Assembly: GCA_030431945.1 (NCBI GenBank)
Contig: JAUIIF010000162.1
Location: 1-8,675 of the forward strand
DNA length: 8,675 nucleotides
Source: Bacteroidia bacterium
GTDB taxonomy: Bacteria; Bacteroidota; Bacteroidia; Chitinophagales; Saprospiraceae
Direction of reading: 5' to 3'
A program made the translations under genes and the position numbers. How positions within the stretch are numbered: position 1 is the stretch's first letter; every line of letters starts with the position of its first letter. Shown piece after piece: positions 1 to 6,808 of the stretch. The notes beneath the pieces are model-generated. The model did no database searches. It was not told the DNA's origin and worked only from the letters and a program-made list of their open reading frames with translations.

Positions 1-31
1 GCCCGGCATTCATCCCGTGCCCTTATCCCCA

Positions 32-1693
32 TCAGGAGAGTTCAGCCATGCGCCGGAACAATTCGTTGTTCCGGGCTAATGCCGCGTAGGTTCCGGAAGC
101 GAGTAACTGCCCTGCGGCGAGCAGGTGGATTTCGTCGGCGTAGCGCACGGTTGAAAGGCGGTGGGCGATAATGAGCACCGTAAGTTCTTCCGGGAGGCGC
201 TCAATGGCGGCAATAATGGTCTGCTCGGTAATGGTGTCGAGGGCACTGGTGGCTTCATCGAGCACGAGCACGGAGGGGCGGCGTAAAAGTGCCCGGGCCA
301 GCCCAACCCGTTGGCGTTGTCCGCCACTCAGCCGGACCCCCTGCTCTCCCAAAAGGGTATCGAGGCCTTCCGGGGCATTTTGGTGGACAAAGTCGGCCAA
401 ATCCACCATTTTCAGGACTTCCATAATGGTGGCATCATCCGCCGTGGTGGAAGTAAGGCCGAAGGTGATGTTATCCCGTAACGTGGCATCGTATAAAAAA
501 ACGTCCTGGGGGACGTAGGCCAACTGCTGGCGCCAGGCCGCCAGGGTGTCCGGAGCAAGTGGCACACCGTCCACCAGCACCTCGCCCTCCGTAGGGGCGA
601 ATAATCCGGTAATTAAGTCTACCAGGGTCGTCTTTCCGGAGCCGGTAACGCCGACGAAGGCCACCACCTGTTGTTTCCGGATCGTCAGGGAAAGCCCCTG
701 GAATAAAGGCGTGGCCGCCCCCGGAAAATGGAAGCCGACGTCCTGTAGGGTAATGTCCGACGTAAAGGGCAGCGGCCGGGGTGCAACCGGCGGCTTGTTT
801 TCCCAGCTTAAACCGGCGACGAGGTCGTCGTACATAGCTTCCAGGACACTCTGGTGGGTTCTGATGGTGGCAACGGCACCGAAAACCTGCTGGAGGGCCG
901 GCAATAAACGGTAGCCCGCCACGGCAAACAGCGTCAGGGTAGGAAGTACCTGGCCGATATCCTCCGTCTTTAAATAAAGAACCAGGGTGACGGTGATGAT
1001 TCCCGTGAAAGCGACAATTTCCAGAAATTGTTTGGGCGTCTGGTACATCAGCCGCAGCCGGGGGTGGACTTTGGCGAGGACCGCCGTATCCCGCCGGTAC
1101 CGGTCGATAAAGCCTTCTTCACTCCCGTATGTCTTAACGGTCTTAATGCCCTGCAGCAATTCTTCCAGTGCCCGGTGCCGGCGTTGGCCCGCTTGCTGCC
1201 GCAGTTGGCCCAGTCGCTTCAGGGGCGCTCTGCGCACCCGGTAGATTAGTAAGTACGCCCCACCCAGGGCCACGGCAGAACTGATGGCCACCAGCGGATT
1301 AACGAGTAAGGCCAAAAGGATGATCACCAGGGCCGTCGTGCCACTCATGATCAGGGTGATCAGGGGGCTCAGGTAGCCCGTTGTCAGGTGCTGGACCTCC
1401 TGCAGGATGTACACCCGCAGGTCGGCCGTATTCTTTTGCAGAAAATAGCGGTACGGGCGGGAGATGTAATAATCAAGCAACCGCGTGCTGGTGCGGTGGT
1501 AGATCTGCCAGAGCAGCCGCTCCGTCAGGTATTGCATCAGCATGGCAAACAGCCGGGATGCCAGGAGCAGAAAAATCACGGTAATGCCTGCGGCAATGAT
1601 AAATGAACGCTCCCCGCTGAACCCGCCCCGGGAATAGAGGTGCTGGAGCTGGTCATTTTCAAAAATCAGGGCCGGGCGGGCCATCAACGACAT
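32..1693 (-). CDS. ABC exporter half-transporter (fused permease and ATPase), PglK/MsbA-like; start uncertain
   Basis: Predicted inner-membrane ATP-driven exporter, probably a homodimer moving a lipid, lipid-linked sugar or similar amphiphile. In the 553-residue ATG-initiated form, a transmembrane domain (hydrophobic segments near 31-55, 108-131, 132-150, 222-241 and 248-272) is followed by a complete nucleotide-binding domain. That domain has Walker A GVTGSGKT (348-355), Q-loop Gln396 in YVPQD, signature LSGGQ (455-459), Walker B VLVLDE (475-480), D-loop SALD (483-486) and switch His511. All catalytic motifs are intact. The membrane domain resembles the PglK oligosaccharide-flippase group (for example the stretch near YISRPYRYFLQKN), but the substrate cannot be read from sequence. 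ATG1693 would remove the first membrane helix. The frame stays open upstream and encodes a typical TM1, so the real protein is probably about 600 residues. It lies just downstream of the LysM/RlpA-like gene and is probably co-transcribed with it. Confidence 0.93.
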   Translation of the reverse strand: MSLMARPALIFENDQLQHLYSRGGFSGERSFIIAAGITVIFLLLASRLFAMLMQYLTERLLWQIYHRTSTRLLDYYISRPYRYFLQKNTADLRVYILQEVQHLTTGYLSPLITLIMSGTTALVIILLALLVNPLVAISSAVALGGAYLLIYRVRRAPLKRLGQLRQQAGQRRHRALEELLQGIKTVKTYGSEEGFIDRYRRDTAVLAKVHPRLRLMYQTPKQFLEIVAFTGIITVTLVLYLKTEDIGQVLPTLTLFAVAGYRLLPALQQVFGAVATIRTHQSVLEAMYDDLVAGLSWENKPPVAPRPLPFTSDITLQDVGFHFPGAATPLFQGLSLTIRKQQVVAFVGVTGSGKTTLVDLITGLFAPTEGEVLVDGVPLAPDTLAAWRQQLAYVPQDVFLYDATLRDNITFGLTSTTADDATIMEVLKMVDLADFVHQNAPEGLDTLLGEQGVRLSGGQRQRVGLARALLRRPSVLVLDEATSALDTITEQTIIAAIERLPEELTVLIIAHRLSTVRYADEIHLLAAGQLLASGTYAALARNNELFRRMAELS

Positions 1694-1834
1694 AAAGGGC
1701 AGTATACTGGCTACGCCGATGAGTTCCAGTCCCGCCAGGACCAGGGCCCCCAGGACGAGGAACCGGAATTTGCTGCGATCCGCAGCGGAGAGGATGTGGA
1801 AGATGCGGTTGATGGGGCAAAGATAGTGGAGTAA
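1694..1834 (-). other. In-frame N-terminal coding extension of the ABC exporter, without a standard start codon
   Basis: The exporter's frame remains open from ATG1693 back to an in-frame TAA at 1939-1937. The 47 codons nearest the ATG read like the missing N-terminus of an ABC exporter. A short amphipathic lead-in (LLHYLCPINRIFHIL) is followed by a basic stretch and then a hydrophobic helix containing LVLGALVLAGLELIG and ending in ASILPF. Members of this family normally have such an elbow helix plus TM1 here. No ATG, GTG or TTG occurs in frame in the whole 1694-1936 interval. An AGGA sits at 1847-1844, a plausible ribosome-binding distance from the TTA codon at 1834-1832, just after the upstream gene's TAG (1854-1852). 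The coding nature is well supported by composition. The exact start is unknown: it could be a non-canonical codon, or a substitution or sequencing error at the start codon. Confidence 0.7.
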
Positions 1835-1851
1835 CGGGCAGCGTCCTGATG

Positions 1852-2706
1852 CTAGAAATGCCGGGTACGAACGTAGAAGTGCTTGTCCCGTACCCCGAAG
1901 GCCTTGACCAGCAAGGGGCTGACCACAACAATTACGTTACGGTCGTTTACCTGTTCCGGGATCCTGCCAACCACCCGGGCGTAAATGGTTTTCCGGCTGC
2001 GGGGGTCTTCTATCTCAATGAGACTGTTGATGGGGGCCGTCCGGTGCAGCGCCATCCATTTTCCCGGGTCGCCCTTTTTTGTCCACGCCGCCTTGCCGTT
2101 GGCCTGCTTCATTTTCTTTCCCGCAGTTCGGAGCTCCCAGAGCTCGCGTAAGCCGCGGTTACGGCGCACGTAAGGATCGACAATGTCTCCCTGCCAGGCC
2201 TTCGGAATGCCGTCCAGCTTCAGGTAACCGATGGCTACCCTTTGGTTGGGCTGCATTCTTTCCGGGTCCAGCTCCGGGTTGAGGGAGCGGAGATGAGCAT
2301 CATTCTCCAGTTGCAATATTCGCTTGTGCAGACCGAAATAGGTCTCGCCTCTGCCCATCTGATAGTACACGGGTAAAAACCAGGCCAGGCTGTCGGCAGC
2401 CGGAGCGGGACGAATAGCTACCCGGGGCACGGCGACGCGTACTTTATCGCCCGGTTTATAGCTCGACCGCAGTGCGGGGTTCAGCTGGTACGCATCTTCC
2501 AGGCTGAGTCCGTAAAAACTGGCCGTACCGAACAGGGTCTGACCGGGGGCCAGGTAGTGGTCAAAGAGGATTTGACCTACGCCCGGATCAAAGCGTACCG
2601 TCATGGTATCGAAAGGACGAAGGTAGTACAGGCTGTCGCCCGTGTATTGCGCGTTAACGCCCGTACAGATGACGACCGTAAGTAGGGTCAGGAAAAAATG
2701 TTTCAA
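1852..2706 (-). CDS. Secreted LysM protein with C-terminal RlpA-like double-psi beta-barrel
   Basis: A 284-residue exported protein, probably binding peptidoglycan in the periplasm. Residues 1-20 form a signal peptide (MKHFFLTLLTVVICTGVNAQ). A LysM-like repeat spans about 50-95 (YLAPGQTLFG, then LNPALRSSYKPGDKVRV), and a second, weaker one about 115-160 (GRGETYFGL, then LNPELDPERMQPNQRVAI). Residues about 214-284 resemble an RlpA/DPBB domain: ALHRTAP with His221, a strand pair around IEIEDPRSRKTIYARV, and the closing SPLLVKAFGV. The Asp of the usual NDRGP motif is missing (sequence here VVGRIPE), so enzymatic activity is doubtful. The start is TTG at 2706-2704: an in-frame TGA at 2724-2722 excludes a longer protein, and this start yields a canonical signal peptide. 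The ABC exporter follows almost immediately downstream. Domain assignment is by motif reading; a purely structural LysM protein is the alternative. Confidence 0.87.
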   Translation of the reverse strand: MKHFFLTLLTVVICTGVNAQYTGDSLYYLRPFDTMTVRFDPGVGQILFDHYLAPGQTLFGTASFYGLSLEDAYQLNPALRSSYKPGDKVRVAVPRVAIRPAPAADSLAWFLPVYYQMGRGETYFGLHKRILQLENDAHLRSLNPELDPERMQPNQRVAIGYLKLDGIPKAWQGDIVDPYVRRNRGLRELWELRTAGKKMKQANGKAAWTKKGDPGKWMALHRTAPINSLIEIEDPRSRKTIYARVVGRIPEQVNDRNVIVVVSPLLVKAFGVRDKHFYVRTRHF

Positions 2707-2833
2707 GGGGATGTTTTTGGATCAGTAGACGAGGGAAGACGGGGCCAAGATACGAAGAATTGGGCTGCAACCCTGCGGATAACCGTACGTCCTTGTTGCT
2801 GTACCCCCTGGATCGTTTAATCACCCACACTTG
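2707..2833. other. Divergent intergenic region between the LysM and DUF5916 genes
   Basis: These 127 bases must carry the promoters of two divergent genes. I looked for the Bacteroidota pattern (TTG, then TAnnTTTG) on both strands. The nearest match is TATCTTGG on the minus strand at about 2753-2746, one base off the -7 consensus, but without a well-spaced TTG. No clear element was found for the plus strand, and no Shine-Dalgarno sequence for either gene. Confidence 0.4.
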
Positions 2834-5278
2834 ATGAAACCACTACTTTTACTCACTTGTCTGCTGACAATTACAACCACGTTGTTTGCGCAGGAGAAAC
2901 CCTCCCTCGAAGCCATTCGTACTGCTGCCACGATTAAGATTGACGGACTCCTCGACGAGGAAGCCTGGGCCGCAGCTCCGCCGGGAGATGATTTTACCAA
3001 CCTGCAGCCCGTGCCGTGGGTAAAACCGAAGCAAAAATCGGAGGTACGGGTGCTCTACAATGATAAAGGCATTTACGTAGGCGCCAGCCTGTACGACGCC
3101 AGCCCCGACAGCATTCTGATGGAATTAACGGAACGGGATGACCTGGGGAATACCGACTGGTTCGCCATCTCTCTGGACCCCTACAACAGCGGGCAGAACG
3201 GTTTTGCGTTCCTGACGACGCCGGCGAACGTGCAGTTCGATTCACAATACTCCACCGATGGTGAAGATGCCAACTGGGATGCAGTCTGGCAAAGCAAGTC
3301 CGTGGTTACGGCGGAAGGCTGGTCCGTGGAATATTTCATTCCCTACTCGGCCATCCGGTTCCCGAAGACAAACGAACAGGAGTGGACCATCAACTTTGTC
3401 CGCAACGTCCAGCGGAACCGGGAAAAAAGCTTCTGGACGGCCATTGACCCGAACATCGACGGCTACCTCAACCAGTGTGGCCGCCTGACGGGAATCCGCA
3501 ACGTGAAGGCTCCGGCAAGGATTCAGGCTACGCCGTTTTTGGCAGTGTACGGCTTGCGGGCGCGGAGCGCAGGTGCAGAAAAAGCCTCGAATGGGAGCAG
3601 TGTGACGGGCGGGATGGACGTGAAAGTCGGACTCTCCGAAGCGTTTACCCTGGACATGACCCTGATTCCCGACTTCGGCGAAGCACGGTCCGATGATCAA
3701 ATCCTGAACCTCGGCCCTTTCGAGCAACGGTTTGACGAACAACGGGCCTTTTTTACCGAAGGGACAGAGCTCTTCAACAAAGGAGGTTTCTTTTACAGCC
3801 GCCGCGTCGGCGGCGGCAACTACTTCGGCAACGCCTTGGCAGACGGACTGCTGGAAGGCGAAACCGTCGTCGACAACCCCCAGCGCGCCAAGTTGTACAA
3901 CGCGACCAAAATTTCCGGCCGTACGGCGAAGGGAACGGGAATCGGCTTCTTTAATGCCGTAGAGCAAGCGAATTACGCCACCGTCATCAATGCCGAGGGG
4001 GAAACCCGCGAGATCCAGACGAACCCCCTCACCAACTACAACGTCGCGGTGATCGACCAGAACCTGAAAAATAATTCATCGGTCACCCTGATCAACACCA
4101 ACGTCCTGCGCGAAGGTGCGGCGGCGGATGCCAACGTTACCGGGCTGCTCTTTGACCTGCACAACAACGCCAACAAATACGCCATCCGTGGCAAACTGGG
4201 CGTCAGTCAGCGCTTCCTGCCGGGCACCGTCAACCGCGGGCACGAAGGCGCCCTGCGCCTGGAGAAAATATCGGGAAACTGGACGTGGGGCATCGGTGCC
4301 GGAGAAGAAAGTGATACCTATGACCTTAACGACCTGGGAATCATCTTTGCCAATAACGAACGGAACGCCGGCGCGGTGGTCCGCTACAATCACCGCAAGC
4401 CCTTCTTCAATGGCTTTTTCCTCAATGGCGGCGCCGGCACAGATTTGAGCTACAGCACCCTTTACAAGCCGGGCAAATTCACCGGGGCCGGTACGGAGAC
4501 GTGGGTGTACGCCCAGACGAAGCACTTCTGGAACGTCAACTTCTGGATAGAATCCAACCTCGGAGACAACTTCGACTACTTTGAACCCCGGGTGAAAGGA
4601 CGGTTTCTGCGGAACCCCGGCGAGCAAACCTTCGGAGGGTGGATTGGTACGGACAGCCGCAAACCCATCCGGCTCAGCACCAACGCGAACCACAACCGCT
4701 ACTACGACGCGGATCGGGCAGACCTGTACCTGAACCTGAATGTCCGGTGGCGGGCCAGTGACCGCTTTAGCCTCAATGCCGGCGTTTTTCGCGGCCGGGA
4801 ACGCAACGAAGTCGGGTACGTCAATCAGCAAAAGGTCCCCACCACGGAAGGAGGTACCACTACGGATGTTTTTATGGGAAAGCGTAACGTTACCTCCATC
4901 GAGACCAGCCTGGCGGCGAAGTACAGCTTCACGGCCAATATGACCCTGAACCTGCGTGCCCGCCACTACTGGAGTGGGGTAACCTATACCAGTTTTCACC
5001 GGCTGACGGAAACGGGAACCCTGGCGGCCACGGATTATCAGGAGAACCACGACCAGGATTTCGATGCCTTTAACGTCGACCTGATCTACCGCTGGCGCTT
5101 TGCGCCGGGGAGCGACCTGTTTCTGGTCTACAAATCAAGCATCACCGACTTTGACCGCCAGCGTGCGGAAAGCTATCAGAAGAGTTTTACCGACCTGTGG
5201 CAGGATACACCCCGCAACGGTTCCGTTTCGCTGAAGGTGGTGTACTGGCTGGACTATGCCTCACTGGTCGGCCGGTAG
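2834..5278 (+). CDS. CBM9-like domain plus DUF5916 outer-membrane-type protein
   Basis: An 814-residue protein of a family common in Bacteroidota, probably an outer-membrane beta-barrel with an N-terminal carbohydrate-binding-like domain; its molecular role is not established. Residues 1-20 are a signal peptide ending LFAQ. Residues about 32-205 match the CBM9-like fold: IDGLLDEEAW (36-45), VRVLYNDKGIYVGASLYD (71-88), then DWFAISLDPYNSGQNGF and VEYFIPYSAIRFP. The DUF5916 portion follows, with the characteristic IPDFGEARSDDQILNLGPFE (278-297) and RAFFTEGTELF (304-314). After about residue 350, alternating aromatic/polar strands separated by Asn/Gly/Asp-rich turns suggest a barrel to the C-terminus (KVVYWLDY). 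The track-style start TTG2831 is directly followed by ATG2834; the ATG is preferred because it begins a normal MKPLLLL signal sequence. No clear Shine-Dalgarno is present. It is divergent from the LysM gene, and aguB follows 80 bases downstream on the same strand. Confidence 0.93.
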   Translation: MKPLLLLTCLLTITTTLFAQEKPSLEAIRTAATIKIDGLLDEEAWAAAPPGDDFTNLQPVPWVKPKQKSEVRVLYNDKGIYVGASLYDASPDSILMELTERDDLGNTDWFAISLDPYNSGQNGFAFLTTPANVQFDSQYSTDGEDANWDAVWQSKSVVTAEGWSVEYFIPYSAIRFPKTNEQEWTINFVRNVQRNREKSFWTAIDPNIDGYLNQCGRLTGIRNVKAPARIQATPFLAVYGLRARSAGAEKASNGSSVTGGMDVKVGLSEAFTLDMTLIPDFGEARSDDQILNLGPFEQRFDEQRAFFTEGTELFNKGGFFYSRRVGGGNYFGNALADGLLEGETVVDNPQRAKLYNATKISGRTAKGTGIGFFNAVEQANYATVINAEGETREIQTNPLTNYNVAVIDQNLKNNSSVTLINTNVLREGAAADANVTGLLFDLHNNANKYAIRGKLGVSQRFLPGTVNRGHEGALRLEKISGNWTWGIGAGEESDTYDLNDLGIIFANNERNAGAVVRYNHRKPFFNGFFLNGGAGTDLSYSTLYKPGKFTGAGTETWVYAQTKHFWNVNFWIESNLGDNFDYFEPRVKGRFLRNPGEQTFGGWIGTDSRKPIRLSTNANHNRYYDADRADLYLNLNVRWRASDRFSLNAGVFRGRERNEVGYVNQQKVPTTEGGTTTDVFMGKRNVTSIETSLAAKYSFTANMTLNLRARHYWSGVTYTSFHRLTETGTLAATDYQENHDQDFDAFNVDLIYRWRFAPGSDLFLVYKSSITDFDRQRAESYQKSFTDLWQDTPRNGSVSLKVVYWLDYASLVGR

Positions 5279-5358
5279 GCTGATCAGGCGACCGTACCCG
5301 CCCGGCTCGCCAACCTTTCCCCGGCACCAGCGTTCCCGCCTAAAACACTTTCCGCCAC

Positions 5359-6249
5359 ATGAGCGCTAACCTTCTTTCCGTAGGCCTTGTACAACAGGCC
5401 AACACTGGTAACCGAGACGAAAACCTGGCCAAAAGCGCCGCCGCTGCACGGCAGTGTAAAGCTGCGGGTGCTGAGTTGATTGTTTTTCAGGAGCTGCACA
5501 CCGGCCTGTACTTCTGCCAAACCGAAGCCACCGAGGTGTTTGACCAGGCGGAAACCATTCCCGGCCCCAGTACGGCTTATTTTGGTGAACTGGCGCGGGA
5601 GCTGGACTGTGTACTGGTGCTTTCGCTCTTTGAGCAGCGTGCGCCGGGCCTTTGCCACAATACCGCCGTTGTCCTGGAACGCGACGGGTCAATTGCGGGG
5701 AAATACCGGAAAATGCACATTCCGGATGATCCGGCTTATTACGAAAAGTTTTATTTCACGCCGGGCGATCTTGGTTTTGCGCCAATCCAGACCAGCGTCG
5801 GTAAACTGGGCGTTCTGGTTTGTTGGGACCAATGGTACCCCGAAGCTGCCCGCCTGATGGCCCTGGCCGGTGCCGAGCTGCTGATTTATCCTACGGCCAT
5901 CGGCTACGAAACCACGGATGACGCTGCGGAGCAGGCCCGCCAACGGGATGCCTGGATCATCAGCCAGCGCGCTCACGCCGTGGCCAACGGCTTACCCGTA
6001 GTTTCCGTAAACCGAACCGGCTTTGAACCCGACCCCAGCGGCGTTACCAACGGTATCCGGTTCTGGGGATCTTCCTTTGTCGCCGGTCCGCAAGGCGAAT
6101 TTTTGTACCAGGCCCCTCAGCAGGAGGAAGTCCATACCGTGGTAACGATCGATCGCCAGCGAACGGCGGATGTACGCCGGATCTGGCCCTTTTTCCGGGA
6201 CCGGCGCATCGATGCCTACGGCGGACTTACCCAACGGTACCTTGACTAA
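5359..6249 (+). CDS. aguB: N-carbamoylputrescine amidase (nitrilase superfamily)
   Basis: A cytoplasmic enzyme expected to hydrolyse N-carbamoylputrescine to putrescine, CO2 and ammonia, the last step of the arginine decarboxylase/agmatine deiminase polyamine route. Its 296 residues match the usual family length. The nitrilase catalytic triad is visible: Glu45 in VFQELHTGLYF, Lys118 in KYRKMHIPDDP and nucleophile Cys155 in VCWDQWYPEAARLMAL. The segments MHIPDDPAYYEKFYFTPGD and IYPTAIGYE are highly typical of plant and bacterial AguB rather than other carbon-nitrogen hydrolases. Near the C-terminus, NRTGFEP and FWGSSFVAGPQGE also fit. ATG5359 is chosen because it starts directly before the first beta-strand (LLSVGLVQQ). 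No Shine-Dalgarno is evident. The usual partner, agmatine deiminase (AguA), is not in the window. The gene ends eight bases from the convergent YbhB-like gene. Confidence 0.94.
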   Translation: MSANLLSVGLVQQANTGNRDENLAKSAAAARQCKAAGAELIVFQELHTGLYFCQTEATEVFDQAETIPGPSTAYFGELARELDCVLVLSLFEQRAPGLCHNTAVVLERDGSIAGKYRKMHIPDDPAYYEKFYFTPGDLGFAPIQTSVGKLGVLVCWDQWYPEAARLMALAGAELLIYPTAIGYETTDDAAEQARQRDAWIISQRAHAVANGLPVVSVNRTGFEPDPSGVTNGIRFWGSSFVAGPQGEFLYQAPQQEEVHTVVTIDRQRTADVRRIWPFFRDRRIDAYGGLTQRYLD

Positions 6250-6257
6250 TCGGGGGC

Positions 6258-6737
6258 TTACCGCGCGTAGTACGCTGTCAACCCTGCCTTACCGATGATG
6301 TGCTCTGCGGCAACAAACAACATCATGGCCGGAGAGGCTCCGGCATCCACACCCAGCTTTTCGGTTTTCAGCGCGAAGATGGTCAGGTGGTAAGGATGGG
6401 CCTCGTCTCCGGGCGGCGGGCAGGCGCCACCGTAGCCGACTGCGCCGTAGCTGTTGTGCAGCTCAATGGTTCCTGCGGGCATCGATTTGGTGCTGGCACC
6501 GGCGGGAAGGCTGGAGACGCCCGCCGGAATATCACAGGCACACCAGTGCCACCAACCGCCTGGCCCCGGCGCGTCGGGGTCATGACAAATGATCATAAAG
6601 GACTTGGTGCCTTCCGGTGCATTATTCCAGGCCAGATCGGGACTTTGGTTGTCACCACCGGCACCAAAATCGTGGTAGACCTGTGCGCGGGGGACTTGTC
6701 CGGAAAAAGAAGAGGAGGTAAGGGTAAAACCTGCCAT
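6258..6737 (-). CDS. YbhB/YbcL-family (PEBP / Raf-kinase-inhibitor-like) protein
   Basis: A 159-residue small single-domain protein of the phosphatidylethanolamine-binding superfamily, bacterial YbhB/YbcL branch; it lacks a signal peptide, so probably cytoplasmic. Family landmarks in order: QSPDLAWNNAPEGTKSF (31-47), the ligand-pocket DPDAP (53-57), the Trp-His-Trp segment GGWWHW (60-65) and the second conserved loop GYGGACPPPGDEAHPY (101-116), followed by LTIFAL. Length and motif spacing are normal. The biochemical role of bacterial members is poorly defined; binding of anionic ligands is the general family property. ATG6737 starts right at the first strand. It lies 71 bases downstream of the amidohydrolase gene on the same strand and may share its transcript. 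A TTGACG at 6769-6764 could be part of an own promoter, but no good second element was seen. Confidence 0.94.
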   Translation of the reverse strand: MAGFTLTSSSFSGQVPRAQVYHDFGAGGDNQSPDLAWNNAPEGTKSFMIICHDPDAPGPGGWWHWCACDIPAGVSSLPAGASTKSMPAGTIELHNSYGAVGYGGACPPPGDEAHPYHLTIFALKTEKLGVDAGASPAMMLFVAAEHIIGKAGLTAYYAR

Positions 6738-6791
6738 GAGGATATGTTTTATGTTGTCTTATTCGTCAAGGGGCCGTTGCGAAGCCCAGGG

Positions 6792-6807
6792 GCGGGGATT
6801 TTCCCGC
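6792..6807 (-). other. GC-rich hairpin just after the amidohydrolase stop codon
   Basis: A five-base-pair perfect stem (GCGGG/CCCGC) around a six-base loop begins directly after the TAA at 6811-6809. One G-T and one A-T pair can extend it inward. There is no T-run after it on the transcribed strand, so a classical intrinsic terminator is not supported. It might stabilise the mRNA end or lower read-through into the YbhB-like gene. Confidence 0.3.
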
Positions 6808-6808
6808 A

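Noticed and set aside
1659..1931. A 90-codon minus-strand frame across the LysM/ABC junction
   Set aside because: It is Pro/His-rich without domain features, and overlaps the exporter's far more plausible TM1 frame.
4076..5050. A 324-codon open frame on the minus strand opposite the DUF5916 gene (with a 241-codon one at 3242-3967)
   Set aside because: Its translation has no domain pattern, while the opposite strand carries clear CBM9/DUF5916 motifs; long antisense frames are expected in GC-rich genes.
5266..5293. Possible bulged stem-loop (GGTCG/CGACC) across the DUF5916 stop codon, including the palindrome CTGATCAG
   Set aside because: The loop is long, the stem bulged, and no T-run follows on the plus strand, so a terminator is not supported.
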